A stretch of DNA of 13,888 nucleotides from Caldithrix sp. (GTDB taxonomy: Bacteria > KSB1 > UBA2214 > DYKH01). How positions within the stretch are numbered: position 1 is the first letter of the stretch; every line of letters begins with the position of its first letter. Below the pieces are notes generated by a model. That model saw only the letters and a list, made by a program, of their open reading frames with translations. It was not told where the DNA came from and ran no database searches. Below, one piece after another: positions 1 to 6,811 of the stretch. Made by a program: the position numbers and the translations under genes. The DNA lies in assembly GCA_020722685.1 (NCBI GenBank), contig DYKH01000133.1, positions 1 to 13,888 of the forward strand, in the 5' to 3' direction.

Positions 1-78
1 GAGATCGAAAAGCTGCTGCTGGAAAAGAAATTGAAAAAAAAAGAGCGCAGCTTCCGCCGAGAAGGAGGCGTCGCATGA
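1..78 (+). CDS. C-terminal end of an unidentified upstream gene (5' partial)
   Basis: Reading frame 1 is open from the window edge and gives 25 residues, ending in TGA at 76-78. The tail is very Lys/Glu-rich (EIEKLLLEKKLKKKERS). Its stop overlaps the start of the next gene as ATGA, and the Shine-Dalgarno site of that gene (AAGGAGG, 62-68) lies inside this frame. The two genes are therefore almost certainly co-transcribed and translationally coupled. Too little is present to name the product. CcdA-like proteins in arsenic operons are often preceded by a thioredoxin-like or ArsF-like protein, which would fit, but this is inference from context only. Confidence 0.6.
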   Translation, partial: EIEKLLLEKKLKKKERSFRREGGVA

Positions 79-767
79 TTGAAAGGCTGCTGACCAGTCT
101 GAGTGCCTCTCTTTCAGCATCGCTGGCCATCGCTCTGATCGGATCGTTCGTCTGGGGCATTATCAGCATTTTGCTCAGCCCGTGTCATCTTTCCAGCATT
201 CCTTTGGTTATTGGTTTTCTGACCACGCAAGAGCAAAAGACGGTCGGTCGCGCATTTAAGCTGTCGCTGATTTTTTCTCTTGGCATACTGATCTCCATCG
301 CCTTGATCGGACTCATCACTGCTTCATTGGGAAGGCTAATGGGGGATGTTGGCCGAATTGGCAACAGCGCGGTCGCGGTGGTCTTTTTCATTTTTGGCTT
401 GTATCTGATGGACATTTTGCCGCTTAATTGGACTGCCTTGACAACGAATACCAAGCTAAAGGGTGTTTGGGCGGCGCTGACTCTGGGATTGGTGTTTGGC
501 CTTGCCTTAGGACCGTGCACCTTCGCCTTTATGGCTCCGGTTTTGGGTCTTGTGTTTACCCGCGCCCAGAGCGACTATGTCGGATCCGTAGGGCTGTTAG
601 GGGCCTTTGCCGCGGGTCACTGTGGGGTCATTGTCACGGCCGGCACTCTTACGCAAAAAGTGCAAAGCTATTTGAATTGGAGCGAGAGCAGCGAAATTAC
701 CAAATGGATCAAGCGAGCTTGCGGGCTATTAGTGGTGTTGGCTGGACTTTATCTGATGCTTAAGTAA
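75..767 (+). CDS. CcdA-family membrane thiol-disulfide protein (DsbD/CcdA transmembrane type)
   Basis: This 230-residue, very hydrophobic protein has about six membrane segments. The two conserved cysteines of the CcdA/DsbD transmembrane family are present in their usual Pro-Cys settings: SPCHLSSIPLVIGFL (C37) and LGPCTFAFMAPVLG (C148). In this family the pair passes reducing equivalents from cytoplasmic thioredoxin across the inner membrane to an extracytoplasmic partner. The length matches short CcdA proteins. The start is fixed by AAGGAGG six bases upstream and by the ATGA overlap with the preceding gene. The ACR3 arsenite permease follows after 66 bp, so the gene probably belongs to an arsenic operon. 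CcdA-like proteins, including the ArsG group linked to aromatic arsenicals, are known there. The first motif here (SPCHLSS) differs from the SPCPLATN that I recall for ArsG, so I do not assign that name. A third cysteine, C183, lies in AGHCGVIVTAG. Confidence 0.85.
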   Translation: MIERLLTSLSASLSASLAIALIGSFVWGIISILLSPCHLSSIPLVIGFLTTQEQKTVGRAFKLSLIFSLGILISIALIGLITASLGRLMGDVGRIGNSAVAVVFFIFGLYLMDILPLNWTALTTNTKLKGVWAALTLGLVFGLALGPCTFAFMAPVLGLVFTRAQSDYVGSVGLLGAFAAGHCGVIVTAGTLTQKVQSYLNWSESSEITKWIKRACGLLVVLAGLYLMLK

Positions 768-820
768 CCGCACATGGTTTTGTCCATTCTCGGTAAAAGC
801 GACTTACAGAGGATTTCAAT

Positions 821-828
821 AAAGGAGA
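821..828 (+). promoter_or_regulatory. Shine-Dalgarno site that sets the ACR3 start
   Basis: AAAGGAGA lies five bases before the ATG at 834. The in-frame ATG at 774 has no such site and would add 20 residues that ACR3 proteins do not need, so 834 is the better start. Confidence 0.8.
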
Positions 829-833
829 TACTC

Positions 834-1895
834 ATGTCACCCTCTGTTGGCAAAAAGCTATCGTTGTTGGATCGATACCTTACCCTGTGGATATTCGCTA
901 CGATGTTCCTTGGTGTGGCGCTTGGTTATGCTTTTCCGTCCATCGCAGGGTTTTGGGACCAATTCAAATCGGGCACGACCAACATCCCCATTGCTGTCGG
1001 GCTCATTCTCATGATGTATCCGCCTCTGGCAAAGGTCCGCTACGAGCAATTGCCCCGCGTTTTTTCGGATTTGCGTCTGCTAATGCTGTCGCTTCTTCAG
1101 AACTGGGTTGTGGGGCCCATTGCGATGTTTTTGTTGGCTATCATTTTCTTGCCTGACAAACCAGGCTTGATGGTCGGCGTCATTCTGGTGGGGCTGGCCC
1201 GCTGCATTGCCATGGTGCTGGTGTGGAACGATTTGGCCAAGGGTGATTCGGAATATGCTGCCGGGCTTGTCGCATTTAATGCCATCTTCCAGATGCTTTT
1301 CTATTCGGTCTATGCGTATTTGTTCATCACCCTCCTTCCACCCGTGTTCGGCCTCAACGGGGCTATCGTCGAGGTTTCCATAGGCGAAATCGCCAAGACC
1401 GTGCTTATCTACTTGGGCATTCCGTTTCTCACCGGTTTCTTGACCCGCACCGTTCTTGCGCGTGCCAAAGGCAAAGAATGGTATCAGCAAAACTTTGTAC
1501 CTAAGATTTCCAAGATCACTCCGTTTGCGCTGCTGTTCACGATTTTAGTCATGTTTTCGCTAAAAGGTGAGTACATCCTGCAACTACCCGTGGACGTTCT
1601 GCGAGTGGCAATTCCGCTTGGGATCTACTTTGCTCTGATGTTCTTCTTGACCTTTTTGATCGCCAAAAGGATGGGTGGCAACTATCAGCGTACGACCACG
1701 GTTTCCTTCACCGCAGCCAGCAACGACTTTGAGTTGGCCATTGCGGTGGCTGTGGCCGTGTTCGGTATTGGCTCGGAAGTGGCATTTGCGACGGTCATCG
1801 GTCCTTTGGTTGAAGTTCCCGTGCTCGTCAGCCCTGTCAATGCGGCTTTGAGGTTTCGCGAGAATTACTTTCCTTTTCAAGAGGAAAAAGCGTAA
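834..1895 (+). CDS. arsB (ACR3 type): ACR3-family arsenite efflux permease
   Basis: This 353-residue inner-membrane protein has about ten membrane segments, the usual ACR3 length. ACR3 exports arsenite, and in some members antimonite, using the proton-motive force. The family signature is clear at residues 122-138 ([17 protein letters not shown]). C124 matches the essential cysteine of the fourth membrane helix (C129 in the Alkaliphilus metalliredigens protein). E300 in [16 protein letters not shown] matches the essential glutamate (E305 there) by context and spacing. The conserved [10 protein letters not shown] stretch follows at 323-332. The gene sits 66 bp after the CcdA-like gene on the same strand. 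No arsR or arsC is visible; they could lie upstream of the window. It ends in TAA, with no terminator-like hairpin plus T-run directly after it. Confidence 0.95.
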   Translation: MSPSVGKKLSLLDRYLTLWIFATMFLGVALGYAFPSIAGFWDQFKSGTTNIPIAVGLILMMYPPLAKVRYEQLPRVFSDLRLLMLSLLQNWVVGPIAMFLLAIIFLPDKPGLMVGVILVGLARCIAMVLVWNDLAKGDSEYAAGLVAFNAIFQMLFYSVYAYLFITLLPPVFGLNGAIVEVSIGEIAKTVLIYLGIPFLTGFLTRTVLARAKGKEWYQQNFVPKISKITPFALLFTILVMFSLKGEYILQLPVDVLRVAIPLGIYFALMFFLTFLIAKRMGGNYQRTTTVSFTAASNDFELAIAVAVAVFGIGSEVAFATVIGPLVEVPVLVSPVNAALRFRENYFPFQEEKA

Positions 1896-2063
1896 ATTCT
1901 TTTGGAGGGCAGATGCCCCCATAAGACCGTCCGCGAAGGCCATGAGTTGTTGCGAAAGTTCACAACTGGTCCTGACATTCATTGGCCAAAATCGCAGGAA
2001 ACTCGACGACTTTTTCGATGTACTGGTAATGAGTGCCTGAAGCAAATGAGGAGGTAACAAGCC

Positions 2064-2264
2064 ATGTTTCGACCGTTTGGTTTTCATTTCGGTTCTTTTT
2101 ATCGCGGCCCCTTTTCCATGATGGGAGGCTGGCGAGGACCTTGGGGCTGGTATCGCCCTTCCAAGGAAGAATGGCTGAAAATGCTGAATGAGTACAAGGA
2201 GGATTTACAAAAGGAGTTGGCCGAAATAGAGAAGGAAATCGCCAGAGTGGAAAAGGAAAAGTAG
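2064..2264 (+). CDS. Small aromatic/Gly-rich coiled-coil protein, DUF5320-like
   Basis: This 66-residue protein is preceded by a strong GAGGAGGT site (2048-2055). It has two clear parts. Residues 1-30 are rich in Gly, Trp, Phe and Arg (FGFHFGSFYRGPF, then GGWRGPWGWY). Residues 33-66 form a highly charged Glu/Lys helix (EYKEDLQKELAEIEKEIARVEKE) with heptad-like spacing typical of a short coiled coil. This build resembles the small DUF5320-type proteins found in many anaerobes and archaea, whose function is unknown. The strong ribosome site and the clean two-part composition support a real gene. It lies 168 bp after ACR3, and whether it shares the ars transcript is unclear. It ends in TAG. Confidence 0.7.
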   Translation: MFRPFGFHFGSFYRGPFSMMGGWRGPWGWYRPSKEEWLKMLNEYKEDLQKELAEIEKEIARVEKEK

Positions 2265-2375
2265 GAAGTCCGTTCTCCAGTCTTCTTTCAGAGGGTCCGA
2301 AAGCGTGAAATATTCATGAAGCGTTCCGGGTTGTTGGGTAGGTAAATGTCAATTGCCTTAACAAGGAGACCGCTC

Positions 2376-3593
2376 ATGAAAAAGACTCTTGAACAGCTTC
2401 TCCAAACTTTGAGCAACAATTGTCCGGAGCTTGCCTTCGAGGTACGCTACTGGGATGGCGACCGAATCCGTTTTGGTAACACCCCTCCGGCGTTTGTCCT
2501 GACTTTTCGTACCATCGGGTCGGCCAGGCACACCCTGCAAAGCGGATCACTCGGCTTTGGCGAAGAATACATGGCCGGCAATATCACTGTCGATGGCGAT
2601 TTTCAGCAACTCATGCGCTTGGGCACCACGGCACCATTCCGCCGTCTCAAGCTTTCACCCAAGACCAAGCTCGCCGTCCTCTTGCGACAATTCACCTCGC
2701 GCAATACTTCCAAGCAATCACCAAAAAACATCTCTCATCACTATAACCGCGGCAACGATTTTTATCGCTTGTGGCTGGACGACAGCATGACCTACCCCTG
2801 TGCATATATCCGGTCCGAGGCCGATAGTTTGGAGCAAGCGCAGCAGCAAAAATACGAACACATCTGTCGCAAACTGCAGCTAAAAAAGGGCGAAACGCTC
2901 ATCGACATTGGCTGCGGCTGGGGCGGAATGCTCATCTATGCGGCCTGCCACTAGGGCGTGAAAGGCATCGGCTGCACCTTTTCCAAGGAGCAATTCGACT
3001 TTGCTAAAGAAAGAGTCGGGCAAGAAGGGCTGGAAAAGCAGGTGGATATCCTGCTGCAGGACTATCGCGCAGTGAAAGGGCAATTCGACAAGTTCGTCTC
3101 CATCGGTATGTTCGAGCATGTGGGTAAGAAGTTTATCCCGATTTTCATGGCCAAAGCGAGCACTCTGTTGAAGCACGGAGGGATCGGCCTTCTGCACACG
3201 ATCGGCAAGGAACGGTTCAGTCGCGGCGATCCTTGGACGCTCAAATATATCTTCCCCGGCGGCTACATTCCCATACTCGATGAAATCGTCCGCGCCATGG
3301 GAGAGCAGGAGTTGGTGCCGGTCGAGGTAGAAAATCTGCGCCTGCACTATGCGTGGACGCTGGATGAATGGAGCAAGCGATACGAGGCCAACGTCGAGGA
3401 AGTAGAAAGCAGGTTTGATCCTTCCTTCGTGCGCATGTGGCGCATGTTCCTCAACGGCAGCGCCATGGGCTTTCGTTATGGAGATCTGCGGCTGTAGCAA
3501 ATTACCTTTACCAACGGGATCAATAACGCGCTGCCTTGGACGCGGGAGCATTTGTACAAGCCGGAGCCGTCCTATCTCGAAACCGAAACTTAG
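2376..3593 (+). pseudogene. cfa: Cyclopropane-fatty-acyl-phospholipid synthase, interrupted by two in-frame TAG codons
   Basis: CFA synthase moves a methylene group from S-adenosylmethionine onto unsaturated acyl chains of membrane lipids. One frame runs from ATG 2376 (AAGGAGA at 2363-2369) to TAG 3591, 405 codons, with no frameshift. It is broken by TAG at 2952-2954 (codon 193) and 3495-3497 (codon 374). The family is unmistakable on both sides of each stop: NRGNDFYRLWLDDSMTYPCA, the SAM site IDIGCGWGG (176-184), then after the first stop GVKGIGCTFSKEQ, FVSIGMFEHVG and LLHTIG. After the second stop comes QITFTNGINNALPWTREHLY. The first stop stands where the family has Tyr (H-Y-G-V) and the second where it has Tyr or Trp (LRL-Y/W-Q). 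As read, only N-terminal fragments would be made and the methyltransferase fold would be cut. Everything else looks conserved, so the lesions are recent or are sequence errors. The 3' end overlaps the convergent zinc-ribbon gene by 4 bp. An upstream in-frame ATG at 2346 lacks a ribosome site. Confidence 0.88.
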
Positions 3594-4204
3594 TTCGAAA
3601 GCCCATAGGTTGACTCAAATTCTGTTTTGAGCCCACCAAAGGTAGTTCTGACCGCGGCGATTGCTTGCTCCGGAGATTGCCCTTGCTGCAAATAGTTTCT
3701 GATGAATTGCCGCTCCTGAACTGCGGTATCACAGGTGCAGGTGTCGAGAGGTAGCTCACCGCATGAGCCGCATGAGCAGACAAATTTGGCGGCAATGGCC
3801 TGGACTCTTGCTTCCAAGGCCGGATCGGCGCTTCCTGCGCTCCTCGCGGAGGCCCTGTCGGGTGCGCTGGGAGAAAACAGCAATTTAAAGCCCGCGATGC
3901 ACAATACTCCGCCGATGAATAGCACAACCATCACCACTGCGGGATTCCAAAGACGCTTTGAGCCAACCTCGTTGCGCCTTTTCTTCTTTTCCGTCCTCTT
4001 GCTTTGGGACGCAAGAGCCTGGGGTTGATTCGTTATGTCAGCGTAGCAGCAGGGACAAAAATTGGAGCCATAGGGAACATAAGAATCGCACCATGGGCAA
4101 ATTCCTTCGGACTGAACGTTTTTAGGATGTGCGAACGCTGTTCCGCAGTTGACGCAGAAGCGAGCTTCCGTTTTATTTTCTGTGCCGCAATTTTTACAGA
4201 CCAT
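3590..4204 (-). CDS. Double zinc-ribbon membrane protein with a C-terminal CcmH-like Cys-rich domain
   Basis: This 204-residue protein starts at ATG 4204 behind an AAAGGAGAG site. Residues 3-20 are a zinc ribbon (CKNCG, then FCVNCG: C3, C6, C17, C20). A second follows at 36-53 (CPWCD, then FCPCC: C36, C39, C50, C52, C53). A basic linker (SKRTEKKKRR, 68-77) leads into one membrane helix at about 88-110. The positive charges put the ribbons in the cytoplasm and the C-terminus outside. Residues 134-193 hold five cysteines (C143, C145, C148, C156, C158) and a helical segment, RQFIRNYLQQGQSPEQAI, ending TTFGGLK. The order of a Cys motif, a helical pair and a Gly-containing end resembles the periplasmic domain of CcmH, which handles apocytochrome c thiols. 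The role is unknown; metal or thiol handling is a reasonable guess. The gene stands alone and converges on the broken cfa gene with a 4-bp overlap. Confidence 0.8.
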   Translation of the reverse strand: MVCKNCGTENKTEARFCVNCGTAFAHPKNVQSEGICPWCDSYVPYGSNFCPCCYADITNQPQALASQSKRTEKKKRRNEVGSKRLWNPAVVMVVLFIGGVLCIAGFKLLFSPSAPDRASARSAGSADPALEARVQAIAAKFVCSCGSCGELPLDTCTCDTAVQERQFIRNYLQQGQSPEQAIAAVRTTFGGLKTEFESTYGLSN

Positions 4205-4528
4205 CGTGCTCTCCTTTCTTGCGACCGCGAGAAATCGGAAAGTCAGTTGAATTATTCATAGCCGGACGGAAGGCACAGAGAAGCGCATATTAACTTATCC
4301 CTTCATTAGGTGCTCATAACCGGGCATTTTCTGGCTGGTGCTCGTTGCTTGCACTATTGCATTAGGGGTTGTGCCTTCCAGTCCAGCCGGTTCTGTTACA
4401 TGTCTATTGATGACCGTTGTGGCCACTACCGGTTTCTTTGGTAGTGTCCGCCGTCAAAAAATGAAACTGCGCCTCGTTTTCCATCATACCGTTTCCTTAA
4501 TCAGGAACTACCGCAGGTTCCTGGCGGA
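4205..4528. other. 324-bp gap with two small inverted repeats, no convincing gene
   Basis: It separates two minus-strand genes and should hold the promoter of the zinc-ribbon gene at its low-coordinate end; I see no strong -35/-10 pair. Two perfect inverted repeats are present. One is CACTACC / GGTAGTG (4424-4430 and 4440-4446, 9-base loop). The other is CAGGAAC / GTTCCTG (4502-4508 and 4517-4523, 8-base loop), six bases past the stop of the 70-residue gene. The second could end or protect that transcript, but no T-run follows it. Confidence 0.5.
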
Positions 4529-4741
4529 TTAGCTTCTGCGAATAAAGACGCTTCCATCTGGCCTTTCTTTAATTTCCTCGTAACGACCGGTCTCAATATC
4601 GACCTCTTGCCGAGGATACACCGTCGATTTGCCGAGATAAGTCGTTGCGATGACAAGATCATCCTTGATCTCAACGCAATCGAATAGGTCGTTCAGCTCT
4701 CGGACGTATCCTGTCTCCCGGACAATTATTCTAATTGCCAT
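4529..4741 (-). CDS. Small conserved-looking protein of unknown function (70 residues)
   Basis: The start at ATG 4741 (MAIRIIVRETGYVREL) is chosen because AAAGGAG lies six bases upstream; an earlier in-frame ATG at 4774 has no such site. The protein is soluble, with no signal peptide, membrane segment or cysteine motif apart from a single Cys (FDCVEIKDD). The alternation of short hydrophobic stretches with charged turns (IKDDLVIATTYLGKSTVYP, then DGSVFIRRS) suggests a small, mostly beta-strand fold. I do not recognise the family. The ribosome site and balanced composition argue for a real gene. It stands alone: the 950-bp repeat region lies before it and a small hairpin after its TAA stop. 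Confidence 0.6.
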   Translation of the reverse strand: MAIRIIVRETGYVRELNDLFDCVEIKDDLVIATTYLGKSTVYPRQEVDIETGRYEEIKERPDGSVFIRRS

Positions 4742-5005
4742 ATCAGACTCCTTTCGAGCAATAGGTCTCATCAAATAATTCGCAATGATACCTGAAGATT
4801 CTGATTGCTGAGGGTAAGGATATTACTCTTCTGTTTCAAGGCCGATGTGACGGTGTTAAGGACCGACAATTCGAGCTTTCTACGTTGACGAACAACCAGA
4901 GCAGAGTTGTTTACTCGGCCATTAGTGATGATTTTAAGATTCCAAGCTTCCTATAGTATTACCACAGAAATAAAACTTTCTTGGATTGTTCAGGATGATG
5001 CTCTC

Positions 5006-5139
5006 TAACCGCAAAGCCCGCTAAGAAGGCGCAGAGAACGCCATGACGATTAGATTGCAGTGCAGTGTTTATCTGTTTTCACGGTCGAGCATGAGTATCC
5101 TTTGCGAGCTTTGCGCCTCCTCTGGGCACTTTGCGGTTA
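5006..5139. repeat. Degenerate inverted repeat of CGCAAAG type
   Basis: The left arm (5006-5041) begins TAACCGCAAAG. The right arm (5100-5139) ends in its exact reverse complement, CTTTGCGGTTA. Inside, the arms match at about 16 of the next 25 positions, sharing GGCGCAGAG / CTTTGCGCC. The arms are about 58 bases apart. Intergenic inverted repeats built from CGCAAAG-like words occur in many environmental bacterial genomes; the likeness is from memory and was not searched. Confidence 0.65.
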
Positions 5140-5153
5140 CCAAGAAGGTTCCT

Positions 5154-5202
5154 ATTTCCGTCATTATCGAGCGTCCAGCAGGCATGGAAATTACTACGAA
5201 AA
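5154..5202. repeat. ~50-bp direct repeat, copy A
   Basis: It starts ATTTCCGTCATTATCGAGCG and ends GGAAATTACTACGAAAA. It is one of three copies in the same orientation. It shares with copy C the stretch GTCATTATCGAGCG and with copy B CATGGAAATTAC. Confidence 0.75.
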
Positions 5203-5299
5203 TAACCAGGCAAAACCTACGGTAGGCTTCGATTCCGATGGACGGAAATATGGAGCAAATCTTTTGGTCAGCAAAGAGCAGCCTCCGCAGGTTCAAAGT

Positions 5300-5349
5300 A
5301 TTTTCATTATTATCGGGTGCCCAGCCGGACATGGAAATTACCACGGAAA
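5300..5349. repeat. ~50-bp direct repeat, copy B
   Basis: It starts ATTTTCATTATTATCGGGTG and ends CATGGAAATTACCACGGAAA. Aligned with copy A it carries several substitutions and one extra base before CATGG. It lies 146 bp after copy A. Confidence 0.75.
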
Positions 5350-5418
5350 TTGAACTCTTCCTTAGCGGCCAACACCAAGTTGGAACAGGAGTTTTTTTAT
5401 AACAAATGCGAATAAGCA

Positions 5419-5510
5419 CTGTCATGCCGCAGGCATCTTCCCTGGTCCAATGAACGATCTCCCATAAGTAGATCGTGCCGCGACCAGGGAAGATACCTTC
5501 GGTATGACAG
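5419..5510. repeat. REPIN/MITE-like compound palindrome (92 bp)
   Basis: Two 29-bp arms (5419-5447 and 5482-5510) are inverted copies matching at 26 of 29 positions. They start and end CTGTCAT ... ATGACAG and share TCTTCCCTGGTC / GACCAGGGAAGA. Each arm holds its own small hairpin: ATGCC-GCA-GGCAT on the left and ATACC-TTC-GGTAT on the right. The middle holds a third one, ACGATCT / AGATCGT (5454-5460 and 5470-5476). Two inverted hairpin-bearing arms around a spacer is the layout of a REPIN or a small non-autonomous element. No transposase gene is in the window. Confidence 0.8.
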
Positions 5511-5537
5511 CCTCGGCCACCGCGAGTGAGGAAAGCG

Positions 5538-5587
5538 ATTTCTGTCATTATCGAGCGGCCCGCCAGCCAGGGAAATTACTTTGGAAA
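5538..5587. repeat. ~50-bp direct repeat, copy C
   Basis: It starts ATTTCTGTCATTATCGAGCG and ends GGAAATTACTTTGGAAA. It lies 238 bp after copy B, with the compound palindrome between them. The first 20 bases differ from copy A at one position. Confidence 0.75.
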
Positions 5588-5615
5588 ACTATCAATCCCG
5601 CGAAGATTTTCTCAA

Positions 5616-5676
5616 CCGCCAATTCGCGCGAATGAACACTAATTTTGCATTGGCGTTTATTAGCGTCCATTTGCGG
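5616..5676. repeat. Degenerate inverted repeat of AATTCGCG type
   Basis: The left arm (5616-5643, beginning CCGCCAATTCGCGCGAATG) pairs with the right arm (5649-5676, ending AGCGTCCATTTGCGG) at about 20 of 28 positions, with a 5-base loop. The matching runs (CCGC, AAT, CGC, AAT, AAC, AAT) are regularly spaced, as if the arm were built from short repeated words. Confidence 0.6.
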
Positions 5677-5722
5677 CTGATAGCTTTGGTTGCGGCAAAT
5701 CGTCGCGCTATGCAATGGACTA

Positions 5723-6811
5723 TCACCTAACCAGGGAGGTATATTCGGTTGTCTCCTGGCTCGACAGACGATCCAGCAAAGATATGGAAAGAGAAAGGCA
5801 TAGGGAAACCAAGTCATCTTTGGCGCTCTTAACTTCTAACTTGCCTCCATGTGAACGAATGACGGACAATGCCAGCGAAAAAGCGTATCCTTGTCGTGGA
5901 TTGCCATACAAGTCAAGCGGATTCCATTTCCTTGATTCACCTCCGTGCGAGGATTCATGCAACTCAAAATTGAGCAGTGCAAGGTTTGATTTCCTTTGTA
6001 TCTTGATCAATAACTCCAAAGCATTTTCCCGTGTAATCATCGATTGGCAGAGAATGGTAACCGCGAATTGCATCCGCTCTACATCGAGGAGCAAATCGGG
6101 AAGCGAGTCTTCTTGGACAACTTTAATTTGTACTTTGTCGCTTCTGAGAGTCACTGTAGCTATGCTTTTTTGAACCAGCTTGAAGAGGCCAAACTCTTTC
6201 TTAGTATATGCCGAAGGTAAGGCGAGCTCATGAATATTGCTCAAATGTGAGCCAAGATGTTCCAGTCCATCAACAAGCATTTGTAGAGAAAGCGTATCAC
6301 CTTCGGAACGGGAGCTACTCCATTGTAGTGCCTTGGCAAGCCCCAAGCAAGCCTGATAGTCGATCATGACTTCGGAATTAACGGTATCCAGCACGGTGGA
6401 AATGCTTTCCAGAGTAGCCAAGCGCGCTTTCTCCGCTTCTGCATTTCTTAGCTTCTCGGAGAGGCTGCCGGCAATTCCGCCGACCAGCCAGAGCAAAGCG
6501 ATATCGGTGAAATTATCTACCGTCGCGGCAAGAGTATCAGGCCAGTGCATGATGCCGTGCGGGAGATAGATCAAGGTGACGAAAATGGATGTTAAATAGG
6601 TATACCGTCTTCCGCCAAACAAGGCCGCCAACAGCACCGGGAAAAAATACATCCGCCTTAGGATTATGTGCAGCGGGAGCCAAAAGCCCTGCATATTTTC
6701 GGTGGCTATGTAATGGAATAGGCTGATGAGCAGGGAGCTGGAGATAATTATCAGCGGGACGGAGGCCTTGTTAACCCCATCTGTTCGTTTGAAAAAGATG
6801 CTCCCTTTCAT
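5723..6811 (-). CDS. Degenerate sensor histidine kinase-like membrane protein
   Basis: This 362-residue protein begins with about four membrane segments (18-36, 55-66, 70-84, 101-117). They include RRMYFFPVLLAALFGGRRY and LTSIFVTLIYLPHGI, a membrane sensor typical of some two-component kinases. A helical linker (SEKLRNAEAEKARLATLE, 118-135) follows. The C-terminal third looks like a worn HATPase domain: DVERMQFAVTILCQSM (243-258) sits where the N box should be but lacks its Asn. GYAFSLALSVIRSHGGKLEV (308-327) resembles the G2 region (GLGLAIVxxIVxxHGGxI), without its glycine pattern. No H box (HELRTPL type) and no DxGxG motif are visible. ATP binding and phosphotransfer are therefore doubtful, and it may be a pseudokinase or a decaying gene. 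The reading frame is intact. No response regulator is adjacent. The ribosome site (GGAAGGA) is unusually close to the chosen ATG, so the start is uncertain. Confidence 0.7.
   Translation of the reverse strand: MKGSIFFKRTDGVNKASVPLIIISSSLLISLFHYIATENMQGFWLPLHIILRRMYFFPVLLAALFGGRRYTYLTSIFVTLIYLPHGIMHWPDTLAATVDNFTDIALLWLVGGIAGSLSEKLRNAEAEKARLATLESISTVLDTVNSEVMIDYQACLGLAKALQWSSSRSEGDTLSLQMLVDGLEHLGSHLSNIHELALPSAYTKKEFGLFKLVQKSIATVTLRSDKVQIKVVQEDSLPDLLLDVERMQFAVTILCQSMITRENALELLIKIQRKSNLALLNFELHESSHGGESRKWNPLDLYGNPRQGYAFSLALSVIRSHGGKLEVKSAKDDLVSLCLSLSISLLDRLSSQETTEYTSLVR

Larger units (their letters stand above)
4775..5722. other. 948-bp gene-free region filled with repeats
   Basis: No reading frame here has both a ribosome site and protein-like composition. 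The open frames in it run across repeats and have odd composition. The stretch contains four kinds of repeat, listed separately: an inverted CGCAAAG-type repeat (5006-5139), three degenerate ~50-bp direct repeats (from 5154, 5300 and 5538), a compound palindrome (5419-5510) and an inverted AATTCGCG-type repeat (5616-5676). The part from 4775 to 5005 shows nothing clear beyond the probable promoter of the 70-residue gene. Confidence 0.75.

Noticed and set aside
1900..2057. Plus-strand open stretch (about 50 codons) between ACR3 and the small protein
   Set aside because: It has no ATG or GTG start with a ribosome site, and no recognisable product; it is probably just intergenic.
2346..3497. Genome-wide recoding of TAG as an amino acid
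   Set aside because: cusB, the DUF2231 gene and the 66-residue gene end in TAG at natural ends. Readthrough at cusB would join it in frame to cusA after four codons. Local suppression is not excluded.
4338..4532. 64-codon plus-strand frame starting with GTG
   Set aside because: It has no ribosome site, no recognisable family, and overlaps two small inverted repeats and the end of the 70-residue gene.
5069..5548. 159-codon minus-strand frame
   Set aside because: It runs through the direct repeats and the compound palindrome; its sequence is the translation of repeats and lacks a ribosome site.
5154..5587. CRISPR array
   Set aside because: Only three copies, too diverged, with irregular spacing of 146 and 238 bp and no cas genes.
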